Of a DNA stretch of 64,000 nucleotides, positions 43,087 to 51,920 are shown piece after piece (the stretch's first letter is position 1; each line of letters starts with the position of its first letter). This stretch comes from CAKSHP01 sp045636325 (GTDB lineage: Bacteria; Bacillota; Clostridia; UBA1381; UMGS1253). Position numbers and translations under genes: made by a program. A model generated the notes under the pieces. It did no database searches. It saw nothing but the letters and a program-made list of their open reading frames with translations, and was not told the DNA's origin. Where the stretch lies: positions 99,850 to 163,849 of the forward strand of contig JAZTXH010000009.1 in assembly GCA_045636325.1 (NCBI GenBank), read 5' to 3'.

Positions 43087-43746
43087 TCAGTATTTTTTAA
43101 ATATTTCCATCCATTTTTCTGCTTCCTTTGTTAAATCCTCTGCCCCGAAAACTGCACTGCCCGCAACAACTACATCACAGCCTCTTTCAAGAACATTTTC
43201 AACATTTGAAAGCTTGATACCGCCATCAACAGAAATAAGATATGAATATCCATTTTCTTCTCTCTGCTTTTTAACAAGTGAAATCTTATCATCAGCAGAA
43301 GAAAGATACCCCTGTCCGCCAAAGCCGGGCTCAACACTCATAACCAACACCAAATCCACCCTTGAAAGATACTTTTCAATTTCACTTACCGGCGTTGCAG
43401 GCTTTATTGATATTCCCACTTTGCAACCCGCTTCTTTTATTTTTTCAATTGTAGCTCCAAGGTCCTTGCACGCTTCAGCATGAACAGTTATATAGTCTGC
43501 TCCGGACTTTTTAAAATCATCAATATAACGAATCGGTTCTTCTATCATAAGGTGCACATCAAAAACTGCATCTGTGCATTTTCTTATATTTTTTATAACA
43601 CATCCACCAAAGGTAATATTAGGCACAAACATACCATCCATAACATCAATATGTACAAAATCTGCCCCACCTTTACACACAAGCTGAACCTGACGGCCAA
43701 GCTCTGAAAAATCCGCCGATAAGATTGACGGTGCTAAATGTATCAT
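43087..43746 (-). CDS. rpe: Ribulose-phosphate 3-epimerase
   Basis: 219 aa TIM barrel. LAPSILSADFSELG, VHIDVMDGMFVPNITFG, VHAEACKDL, MSVEPGFGGQGY and SVDGGIKLSNV carry the metal and catalytic aspartates. Pentose-phosphate pathway. Start at the second ATG (43746), eight bases from GGGGGG. Confidence 0.95.
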   Translation of the reverse strand: MIHLAPSILSADFSELGRQVQLVCKGGADFVHIDVMDGMFVPNITFGGCVIKNIRKCTDAVFDVHLMIEEPIRYIDDFKKSGADYITVHAEACKDLGATIEKIKEAGCKVGISIKPATPVSEIEKYLSRVDLVLVMSVEPGFGGQGYLSSADDKISLVKKQREENGYSYLISVDGGIKLSNVENVLERGCDVVVAGSAVFGAEDLTKEAEKWMEIFKKY

Positions 43747-43763
43747 AATCATATCCCCCCCTA

Positions 43764-44630
43764 TTATTTATCCCACTTTTTTACTTTTTTCAATTCTTCA
43801 TACATTGACTTGTAATTATTATGTCTTGCCTCTGAAATTTTTCCTTCTTTAAGTGCTTTTTTAACACCGCACTCCGGCTCGTTTATGTGAGCGCATCCCT
43901 TAAATTTACAATATGGTATATACTCTTCAAATTCAATATAATAATTTTCAAGCTCAAAAGCTTCAATATCAGGAAGCTCAAAACTTGAAAACCCCGGTGT
44001 ATCCAGAACGAAGGTATCCTCTCCAAGTTCCAAAAGTTCAGTATGTCTTGTTGTATGCCTGCCTCGGTTAAGTTTTTCACTTACATGAGAAGTTTTAAGA
44101 TTAAGCCCGTCACACACCATATTTAAAAGGCTTGATTTTCCAACACCCGAATTTCCCGCAAGTGCAGTTATCTTGCCTTTTAACAAATCCAAAACTTCTT
44201 TTTTTCCCTCACCCGATACAGTGCTTGAAATTATAACACGGTATCCTGCATTGCGATAAATTTCAGCAAGTGAATCGCAGTTTGCCAAATCTGACTTACT
44301 CATAAGTATTACAGTTTCAATTCCACATTTTTCACCTAAAATCAAAAAATTATCAATAAGTGCAGTGTTAGGTGCAGGCTTTGCTGCAGAAACCACAACC
44401 AAAAGACAGTCAATATTAGCAACCGCCGGTCTTATAAGAACATTTTTTCTTGGTTTTATTTCTTCTATACTACCTTTCGTGGCTTTAACATCAATTAAAA
44501 CTCGGTCTCCCGCAAGCGGAGAAAGCAGATTCTTTCTGAATCTGCCTCTTGCACGACATTCATATATATTTCCTTCACTTTTTACATAGTAAAATCCGCC
44601 AATTCCTTTTACAATTACACCTTCAAGCAT
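43764..44630 (-). CDS. rsgA: Ribosome small-subunit-dependent GTPase A
   Basis: Late 30S assembly GTPase. 288 aa: N-terminal OB domain (GVIVKGIGGFYYVKSEG), circularly permuted GTPase with MSKSDL (G4), ALAGNSGVGKSSLLN (G1), DTPGFSSFEL (G3), then a zinc knuckle (CKFKGCAHINEPEC). Start ATG 44630 with GGGAGA site. Directly after prkC, a conserved order. Confidence 0.95.
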   Translation of the reverse strand: MLEGVIVKGIGGFYYVKSEGNIYECRARGRFRKNLLSPLAGDRVLIDVKATKGSIEEIKPRKNVLIRPAVANIDCLLVVVSAAKPAPNTALIDNFLILGEKCGIETVILMSKSDLANCDSLAEIYRNAGYRVIISSTVSGEGKKEVLDLLKGKITALAGNSGVGKSSLLNMVCDGLNLKTSHVSEKLNRGRHTTRHTELLELGEDTFVLDTPGFSSFELPDIEAFELENYYIEFEEYIPYCKFKGCAHINEPECGVKKALKEGKISEARHNNYKSMYEELKKVKKWDK

Positions 44631-44662
44631 ATAATCTCCCAAAGCTTTCTTTATTTTTTCAA

Positions 44663-46480
44663 TTAAAAAGAAACTTCCCTTTGTTTTACAACTCTGTCAT
44701 TTACATAAAATATTACCATTTTATTTTTACCTGACTCTACACTTACATTTACCGATACACTCTGACCAGCAGAATATGTTCCCTCCAAAACGGGCACGCC
44801 GTCAACAGTTACTTTTACTCGCTGCTCACCCGCCCCCTCAGGAACAACCAATCCTACAGTTTCAGTTTTTGCCAAAGGCGGTGCTTGAGTTACTTCCGGT
44901 GTGGAAGATGGTGTGTTGTCGGAATCATTCGGTTTAGGTGATGCTGTATTATCTGGATTTTCAGGCTGATTTGACTCAGGCTCACTTTCTGCTTTTTTAC
45001 CAATCTTAAGCCCTACAGTGCTTCCTTTTTTCAGTTTTTCGCCACCTAACGGATTTTGTTCTAAAACAATACCATCTTTGTCACTATCATTTTCTGAAAG
45101 CTCTTTATACTCAACCGAAACCTTAAATCCTGCACTTTCAAGCAAAACGGAAGCTTCTGCTTCTGTCATTCCTACAACCTTCTCCAGTTCAAGAAAATCA
45201 CTGTCTTCTTCATTTTCTGTTTTCTTGCCTATAAATATTATAACTTCCTCGCCCTTTTCAAGCTTACTTCCTGCTGCAGGCAGTTGTGCGATAACTCTGT
45301 CGACTTCTGTTTCATCGTCAGTTACTGCATCTTTAACAGTTACTTTAAATCCTTGTTTTTCAAGGCTCTCAACAGCATTATCTTTCTTTTCGTTAACAAC
45401 GTTTATAATCTCTATGCCATCCTTTTCTAACCCCTCTGTAATACCATTTGGATTTTCAGGCTCATTTGCGCCCCCTCCAATCCATGAAGAAACAAAGCTA
45501 ATACCTAAAACAAGAATTATCACAACTACAACTGCAATTGCTGCAATACATATTGTATTTATAAGTTTTGTATTTTTACTGTCAGATACTTTTTCAAGAT
45601 TTTTTTCTACTCTTGATGCTCTGCGTGGTGGAGCTGATGCAAACTGAGCCGCCTCACCCTTCATTATATTTTTTATATCCAAAAGCATCTCGGCGCTTTC
45701 CTGATAACGTTCCTCTTTACTTTTGCTCATTGCCTTATACACTACATTTTTAAGAGCCTCGGGCACATCCTCTTTAATCTCAGGCACCGGTGAATTCGAA
45801 TGCATAAGAGCAAGCGCAAGAGGATTTGAATTTTCAAAAGGAACATAGCCGGTAAGCATTTCAAACAATACAACACCAAGTGAATATATATCTGTTGTTT
45901 TATCTACATCACTGCCAACGCCTTGCTCAGGTGAAAAATAATGAGCGGAGCCTAATATGTTTCCGTCATTTTTTACAATTGTAGATTTGCTTACTGCTTT
46001 TGCAATACCAAAATCTGTTACTTTTGCACTTCCCGCGGTTGTAATAATTATATTATGAGGCTTAATATCGCGATGGATAATGCCATTTTTGTGAGCACAG
46101 CTAAGCGCTGAACTTATTTGCCCTGAAACACTTGCCGCCTCTCTCCATGTAAGCTTGCCGTTACCTTCTATATATTCTTTTAAAGTGATACCTTCCACAT
46201 ATTCCATAACAATGTATTTGTCCGAATCAGACAAGCCCACATCATAAACAGAAACAATATTCGGATGCGTAATGCCAGCTGCCGCCCTGGCTTCAGCATC
46301 AAATCTTTCAACAAATTCTCTGTCCTGCAGGAATTCTTTTTTCAAAAATTTTATTGCTACAAGACGATTCAGCTTAAGGCATCGAGCTTTATATACATCT
46401 GCCATTCCTCCGCTGCCAACAAGTTCAAGTATTTCATATCTTCCATTTATAAGACTACCGATTTTAATTTTTTCGTTCAT
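44663..46480 (-). CDS. prkC: PASTA-domain Ser/Thr protein kinase
   Basis: 605 aa. Kinase domain residues 1-270 (GSGGMADVYKA, VAIKFLKKE, IIHRDIKPHNI, VTDFGIA, GSAHYFSPEQ), one membrane helix near 310-335, then two PASTA repeats (VVNEKKDNAVESLEKQGFKV and VVGMTEAEASVLLESAGFKV), a Pro/Ser/Asn linker and a unique C-terminal beta-rich domain of about 65 residues (LVVPEGAGEQRVKVTVDG). Many relatives have three or four PASTA repeats. Senses cell-wall fragments and controls growth or germination; paired with the PP2C phosphatase. Confidence 0.94.
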   Translation of the reverse strand: MNEKIKIGSLINGRYEILELVGSGGMADVYKARCLKLNRLVAIKFLKKEFLQDREFVERFDAEARAAAGITHPNIVSVYDVGLSDSDKYIVMEYVEGITLKEYIEGNGKLTWREAASVSGQISSALSCAHKNGIIHRDIKPHNIIITTAGSAKVTDFGIAKAVSKSTIVKNDGNILGSAHYFSPEQGVGSDVDKTTDIYSLGVVLFEMLTGYVPFENSNPLALALMHSNSPVPEIKEDVPEALKNVVYKAMSKSKEERYQESAEMLLDIKNIMKGEAAQFASAPPRRASRVEKNLEKVSDSKNTKLINTICIAAIAVVVVIILVLGISFVSSWIGGGANEPENPNGITEGLEKDGIEIINVVNEKKDNAVESLEKQGFKVTVKDAVTDDETEVDRVIAQLPAAGSKLEKGEEVIIFIGKKTENEEDSDFLELEKVVGMTEAEASVLLESAGFKVSVEYKELSENDSDKDGIVLEQNPLGGEKLKKGSTVGLKIGKKAESEPESNQPENPDNTASPKPNDSDNTPSSTPEVTQAPPLAKTETVGLVVPEGAGEQRVKVTVDGVPVLEGTYSAGQSVSVNVSVESGKNKMVIFYVNDRVVKQREVSF

Positions 46481-46532
46481 AATCGACTACTCCTCCTTAA
46501 CTGCATCCCAACAAAAACAGTTCTTCGTAAAA

Positions 46533-47252
46533 TCATTCATTCAATCCAAGAACAACCGTAATATTATCATATCCTCCTGCAAGGTTTGCTTCTTCTATAA
46601 GTGCCCATACAGCATTATGGCTGTCTTTTGAAACAATTTCAAAAATTTTATCTTCATCAAGCTCATTTGTAAGTCCGTCTGTACAAAGAAGTATTGATTT
46701 TTCCATATTTCCTTTATATATATCAGGATTTACTTTATCACCAAGTCCGGCTGCCTGCAAAATTATACTTTTTCCCGGATAGTTTTTTGCTTCTTCCTGA
46801 GTTATTTCACCCTTATCAATCAAAGACTGTACATAGCTCTGGTCTTTTGTTATCTGCGTGATTTTCTCATCAGAAATCATATATGCTCTGCTGTCGCCTA
46901 TGTTTATAACGGTATATTTTCCCCCGCGAATTGCGGCTATAACAGAAGTTGTTCCCATTCCCCGATTTTCAGGTTCTTTTACAGAATGTTCCCAGATAAG
47001 CACATTTGCTTCATTCACACACTGGCGCAAAAGCTCCTCAAGTTTTCCCTGCGAGAATTCTTTTTTATATTCACTTTTTATTTTTTCTACAATAATATCG
47101 CAGGCAAGAGAACTTGCTCGCTTACCTCCAAGATGACCCCCAAGTCCGTCACATACTATTAAAAACGCCGCCTCGTCTTTCACACAATAAGCAAAACTGT
47201 CTTGATTTTCTTCTCGAACCGCTCCCGTATCCGTCGCTGAAAATATCTGCAT
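46533..47252 (-). CDS. prpC: PP2C-family Ser/Thr phosphatase
   Basis: 239 aa. VREENQDSF, VCDGLGGHLGGKRAS, NIGDSRAYMI, KDQSYVQSLIDKGEI and GGYDNITVVL contain the metal-binding aspartates of bacterial PP2C. Reverses PrkC phosphorylation; gene order prpC-prkC-rsgA is conserved. Confidence 0.95.
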   Translation of the reverse strand: MQIFSATDTGAVREENQDSFAYCVKDEAAFLIVCDGLGGHLGGKRASSLACDIIVEKIKSEYKKEFSQGKLEELLRQCVNEANVLIWEHSVKEPENRGMGTTSVIAAIRGGKYTVINIGDSRAYMISDEKITQITKDQSYVQSLIDKGEITQEEAKNYPGKSIILQAAGLGDKVNPDIYKGNMEKSILLCTDGLTNELDEDKIFEIVSKDSHNAVWALIEEANLAGGYDNITVVLGLNE

Positions 47253-47283
47253 TTTTTAAGCACCTCCGATTTTACGGTTTGTT

Positions 47284-48330
47284 TTAATTATTTTTCCTAC
47301 TCTTTGCACTGCGCCTTAACTGACCGCATGAAGCGTTAATATCGCTTCCAAGCTCGCGGCGCACCGTAGCAGTAATTTTATTTTTTTCCAAAAGTTTTAT
47401 AAATTTATTAATCGTATCTGCTGACGGCTTTTCAAATCCGCTTTCAGACACAGAATTTACAGGTATTAAATTAACATGACACATTATTCCCTCCAGCAGA
47501 TGTACTAGCTTCTCTGCATCAGACGCAGAATCATTTTTATCCTTTATAAGTGAATATTCAAAAGAAACTCTTCTTCCCGTAACCGTTTGATATTCCCTTA
47601 TAGTCTCCATCAACTGCGCTATAGGATATTTTTTGTTAACAGGCATAATCTTTGAGCGTTTTTCATCATTTACTGCATGCAAAGACACTGTAAGAGTTAT
47701 GGGAATATTCATATCAGCAAGCTCTTTTATCTTAGGAACAATTCCACATGTAGAAAGAGAAATATGTCTGTATCCTATATTAATGCCTCTTTCATCATTA
47801 ACATTAATCAAAAAACGCTTTGTATTTTCAAAGTTATCCAACGGCTCTCCTATTCCCATCATAACTATATTTGAAATTCTTAAATTCATATCGTCAGACG
47901 CGGCAAATACCTGAGAAAGAATTTCTCCGGCACCAAGATTTCTTACTTTTCCGCCTATGGTTGATGCACAGAACTTACACCCCATGGCGCAACCAACCTG
48001 AGTCGATATACAAATTGTATAACCATGGTTGTATTTCATCACAACGCTTTCCACGCACTCTCCGTCAGGCAGTGCAAATAAATACTTTACGGTTCCGTCA
48101 AGATTTGAAACAAGCTTTCTCTCTATCGTGAGCTGTGTTATATAAAATTTTTCTGAAAGCTTTTGTCTTAAAGCAAGAGAAATGTTTGTAATTTCAAAAA
48201 AGCTTTTTACTCTTTTTGAAAACACCGCATCATACACCTGTGCTGCGCGGAATTTCTTTTCTCCCATTTCAAGAATTGTGCTTTCAATTTCTTCATATGT
48301 AAGACTTAAAATGTCAATTTTTTCACTCAT
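47284..48330 (-). CDS. rlmN: Dual-specificity RNA methyltransferase (23S rRNA A2503/tRNA A37)
   Basis: 348 aa radical-SAM enzyme making 2-methyladenosine. Cluster motif in VGCAMGCKFCAST, SAM region GIGEPLDNFENT, catalytic cysteine near the C-terminus in NASCGQL. Four bases from rsmB. Confidence 0.95.
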   Translation of the reverse strand: MSEKIDILSLTYEEIESTILEMGEKKFRAAQVYDAVFSKRVKSFFEITNISLALRQKLSEKFYITQLTIERKLVSNLDGTVKYLFALPDGECVESVVMKYNHGYTICISTQVGCAMGCKFCASTIGGKVRNLGAGEILSQVFAASDDMNLRISNIVMMGIGEPLDNFENTKRFLINVNDERGINIGYRHISLSTCGIVPKIKELADMNIPITLTVSLHAVNDEKRSKIMPVNKKYPIAQLMETIREYQTVTGRRVSFEYSLIKDKNDSASDAEKLVHLLEGIMCHVNLIPVNSVSESGFEKPSADTINKFIKLLEKNKITATVRRELGSDINASCGQLRRSAKSRKNN

Positions 48331-48334
48331 ATAA

Positions 48335-49639
48335 TCATATCCTTTTCATTTTACAAATGAAAAATCCGTCAAAATTATTTTCAGGCATCACGTTTATATA
48401 TCCTAACTCTGCAGTTTTCTGGTCAATACAATCAGGTATATATTCTTTAATGCTTACAGTTTCAAAACTGCCGCACTTTAAAAATTCTTCTATATTTGAA
48501 ATATTTTCTTTTCTTCCCATACTGCATGTGCTGTAAACAAGCACGCCACCCTTTTTTACATATTTTGAGCAAGCTTTTAAAATCTTAAGCTGAAGCTCAG
48601 CAAGCTCATCATGACCTTGTTTTGTATATGAATATTTTATATCAGGCTTTTTTGAAATAATCCCAAGACCTGCACATGGCACGTCACACAAAACTCTGTC
48701 TGCTTTTCCTGAAAGTTCTTTGTCAAAAACAGAAGAATCACGCACATCTGCCTTTATATTACAAAGTCCTAAACGCAATGCATTTTTTAATATAAGCTCA
48801 CATTTATGAGGATGCACATCAAAAGAATGTACATTTCCGTTTTTACCGGTTTTCTCTGCAATATAACAGCTTTTGCCACCCGGAGCGGCACACATATCAA
48901 ATATACATTCACCTTTTTTTATATCCATAACATCAACTGCCATAATGCTCGAAAGCCCCTGCACACTAAAAAATCCTTCTTTGTATAAATCAAGGTTTGA
49001 TATATCCACACCGCCTATAGCCAGTGCATTTGAAAGAGGAGTGGATTTTGCTTTAATCCCTCTTTCTTCAAGCATATTTTTAAGCTCATATGCAGTGGTT
49101 TTTTCTGTGTTAACTCTTATTGTTATATCTTTTTCACAATTTAAATTTTTCAGAATTTCTTCATAATTTTCAAATTCTGCTTTAAAATATTCTGTAAGCT
49201 CTCTGGGATAAGAATAAATAAATGACAAATCATCAGGATATTTTATATTTTCTTTTTCTCTTACAATACTTCTTAAAATACCATTTACAAATCCTTTGGA
49301 TTTAAAAGCAAGCTTTGTGCATATTTTAACACTTTCATTCACAGCTGCACTCTCAGGAATTTTATCCATAAACAAAAGCTGATATATTCCAAGCCTTAAG
49401 CAGATTATTATCTTGTCTGAAAGCTTTTTAAGCTTTACTGAAGAAAATTTGCTTATAATATAATCAAGCTTTAATTTATATCTAACGCACCCATAAACCA
49501 ATGCACTTGCAAGCCTTGCATCTTTATCTGAAATTTCGCCTGAAGAAAGCTCTTCTTTTAATGCAATATTCAAATATGCTTTTTCACATTCAATTTTATA
49601 CAGCACATTAAATGCTGCCATTCTCGCATTTTTAGCCAT
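48335..49639 (-). CDS. rsmB: 16S rRNA (cytosine967-C5)-methyltransferase
   Basis: 434 aa. N-terminal NusB-like helical domain (ARMAAFNVLYKIECEKAY, ALVYGCVRYKLKLDYII), then Rossmann core with DMCAAPGGKSCYIAEKTG, VLCDVPCAGLGIISKKPD and catalytic VYSTCSM. Start ATG 49639 behind AAAGGAT. Confidence 0.94.
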   Translation of the reverse strand: MAKNARMAAFNVLYKIECEKAYLNIALKEELSSGEISDKDARLASALVYGCVRYKLKLDYIISKFSSVKLKKLSDKIIICLRLGIYQLLFMDKIPESAAVNESVKICTKLAFKSKGFVNGILRSIVREKENIKYPDDLSFIYSYPRELTEYFKAEFENYEEILKNLNCEKDITIRVNTEKTTAYELKNMLEERGIKAKSTPLSNALAIGGVDISNLDLYKEGFFSVQGLSSIMAVDVMDIKKGECIFDMCAAPGGKSCYIAEKTGKNGNVHSFDVHPHKCELILKNALRLGLCNIKADVRDSSVFDKELSGKADRVLCDVPCAGLGIISKKPDIKYSYTKQGHDELAELQLKILKACSKYVKKGGVLVYSTCSMGRKENISNIEEFLKCGSFETVSIKEYIPDCIDQKTAELGYINVMPENNFDGFFICKMKRI

Positions 49640-49659
49640 ATTATTTATCCTTTTATAAT

Positions 49660-50376
49660 TTAGTTTCTGCGTCTTGTTCTGCTTACCCAATATAAAAGCT
49701 GACCCAATGACGCAAGCGCCGATGCAACATAAGTCATCGCTGCCGCACTTAAAACTTTTTTTGCCATTTCATTTTCCTGAGGTGTTAAAATATTATATGC
49801 AATTAAGTTTTTAACAGCTCTGCTGCTTGCATTGAATTCAACAGGCAGTGTTATCAGTGAAAACAAAACAACTGCTGAAAACAAAATAATACCAAGCCAT
49901 GTAAGAGATGTTGCACCTATAACAATTCCTAAAATAAACATCGGCACTGCAAGGCCTGAAGAAAGATTCACAAGCGGCACAATTGCAGTTCTTACTTTTA
50001 TGGGTGCATATCCTGTTGCATGCTGAATTGCATGGCCAACCTCATGTGCTGCAACACCAATTGCCGCAACCGATGTTGAGGAATACACAGAATCAGACAG
50101 TCTTACCACGTTTGTCCTGGGGTCAAAATGATCGGTAAGATTTCCTTCAACCCTTTCCACTCTTACATTGGCAATGCCCGCTGAACGCAAAATCATTTCT
50201 GCAACCTGAGATGCTGTATGTCTTGCATAATTTGAAACTTGTGAATATTTTGAGAATGTGGACTTTACTTTGAACGATGCCCACAAAGATATAATAAGCG
50301 GAATAATAATATAGATAAAATACTCTCCGAAAGCTCCTGTACCATAGCCATAGCCGTAACCATAATAACCAAACAT
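49660..50376 (-). CDS. YugP-like zinc-dependent membrane metallopeptidase
   Basis: 238 aa. Tyr/Gly-rich N-terminus (MFGYYGYGYGYG), membrane helix, catalytic zinc motif HEVGHAIQH, then several further helices and a basic end. Matches the neutral zinc metallopeptidase family 2 (YugP). Substrate unknown. Inserted between rsmB and fmt, a frequent position in Firmicutes. Confidence 0.9.
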   Translation of the reverse strand: MFGYYGYGYGYGTGAFGEYFIYIIIPLIISLWASFKVKSTFSKYSQVSNYARHTASQVAEMILRSAGIANVRVERVEGNLTDHFDPRTNVVRLSDSVYSSTSVAAIGVAAHEVGHAIQHATGYAPIKVRTAIVPLVNLSSGLAVPMFILGIVIGATSLTWLGIILFSAVVLFSLITLPVEFNASSRAVKNLIAYNILTPQENEMAKKVLSAAAMTYVASALASLGQLLYWVSRTRRRN

Positions 50377-50399
50377 ATTTTTTACCGTCCTTTAAATAT

Positions 50400-51335
50400 T
50401 TACTTTCCTAAAACAGTTTTTATATCAATGCTGTGACCCATCAAATATTCTTTTGCATTCATCATCTTTTTACCTTCAAACTGACAGGTTAAAATTTCTA
50501 TTATACCATCGTTTGCCGCCACAAAAAGGCCTTCTTTGGCAGAGGCTTTTATTACCTCGCCAACACTGTATGAATGAGTCTCTTTTCTTGCATTTACACT
50601 TCCAATTTTCATTATCTCCCCATTACAGTATGTGTAAGCAAGGGGCCATGAATTCAATCCTCTTACCAGGTTTTTTATGTCAAAAACATTTTTACTCCAG
50701 TTAATTTCACCTAAAGCTTTGTTTATCAAAGGTGCGTATGAACTTTCTGAACCATTTTGCTTTTCCCCTTTAAGCTCACCCTTTTCCAAACCTGAAAGAG
50801 TTTCTAAAATAAGCTCACCACCTAAATGTGAAAGCCTTTCAAATAGCTCCTCCGCGGTTTCATCCTCTTTTATTTTAACGCTTTTCTTTAAAAGCATATC
50901 ACCTGTATCAAGGCCTTTTTCCATATACATCGCAGTAACACCGGTTTCTTCAAGACCGTCAATTATAGCCCACTGAATAGGTGCTGCACCACGGTATTTC
51001 GGCAAAAGAGAGGCATGAATATTAATACATCCATACTTTGGATAATTTAAAATATATTCAGGCAGAATCTTGCCATATGCCACCACAACAATTACCTCAG
51101 GCTTAAGTTCTTCTAAAAGTGGCATTATTGCCATATCTTTCAAGGTTTCAGGCTGATATGTAATAAGGCCTGCGTTTTCCGCAGTTTGATGAACATGTGT
51201 ATACACTAGCTTCTGTCCTCTGCCCTTTTTCTTGTCAGGCTGACTTATTACACCCACTATTTCGTGGTCTGATTTTATAATATACTCAAGCACTGTAGAA
51301 GCAAAATCAGGAGTACCCATAAATAAAATCTTCAT
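50400..51335 (-). CDS. fmt: Methionyl-tRNA formyltransferase
   Basis: 311 aa. FMGTPDFASTVLEYI, QPDKKKGRGQKL (with the tRNA loop) and INIHASLLPKYRGAAPIQWAI with catalytic Asn/His are present, plus the C-terminal OB domain. Formylates initiator Met-tRNA; adjacent def removes the formyl group. Confidence 0.96.
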   Translation of the reverse strand: MKILFMGTPDFASTVLEYIIKSDHEIVGVISQPDKKKGRGQKLVYTHVHQTAENAGLITYQPETLKDMAIMPLLEELKPEVIVVVAYGKILPEYILNYPKYGCINIHASLLPKYRGAAPIQWAIIDGLEETGVTAMYMEKGLDTGDMLLKKSVKIKEDETAEELFERLSHLGGELILETLSGLEKGELKGEKQNGSESSYAPLINKALGEINWSKNVFDIKNLVRGLNSWPLAYTYCNGEIMKIGSVNARKETHSYSVGEVIKASAKEGLFVAANDGIIEILTCQFEGKKMMNAKEYLMGHSIDIKTVLGK

Positions 51336-51377
51336 TTTTATCTACCTCCGGAATTCAAAGCAATTAATTTTATTTTT

Positions 51378-51857
51378 TTATTCATTATCGTCTAAATATC
51401 TTACAACCTTATCAACAAAAAGAATTCCTTCAAGATGATCACACTCATGACACATTGCCTGTGCCAGAAGACCCGTTCCTTTATATTCATGCACTTTTCC
51501 ATATCTGTCCTGAGCTCTTACAATTGCCTTTTTAGGTCTTACCACGACACCTCTTACACCAGGCACACTAAGACATCCTTCAGCTACTTCATAATCATCA
51601 TGTTTATAAACCATGACAGGATTAACAAGTTCCAAAAGCTGACCTTCTTCGTCATCTTTTACACCGCGTGTATCTATAACCACAATTCTTTTTAAAATAC
51701 CTACCTGAGGAGCCGCAAGGCCAACACCGCCTGCGTCATGCATTGTTTCTATCATATCATCAATAAGAATATGAAGTTTGTCATTAAAATCTGTTACTTC
51801 ACGGCATTTTTTTCTTAAAATATCGTCGCCTTCTTCTCTTATAATTCTTATCGCCAT
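51378..51857 (-). CDS. def: Peptide deformylase
   Basis: 159 aa. Three class motifs: GVGLAAPQVG, EGCLSVPG and HECDHLEG, giving the Cys and two His metal ligands. Start at the second ATG (51857), because the first falls directly on the AAAAGGA site. Confidence 0.96.
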   Translation of the reverse strand: MAIRIIREEGDDILRKKCREVTDFNDKLHILIDDMIETMHDAGGVGLAAPQVGILKRIVVIDTRGVKDDEEGQLLELVNPVMVYKHDDYEVAEGCLSVPGVRGVVVRPKKAIVRAQDRYGKVHEYKGTGLLAQAMCHECDHLEGILFVDKVVRYLDDNE

Positions 51858-51920
51858 TTTATTCGCCATCCTTTTTAATTTTCTCTGTATTTATATTCCG
51901 TCTTGATAAATTGACACACA

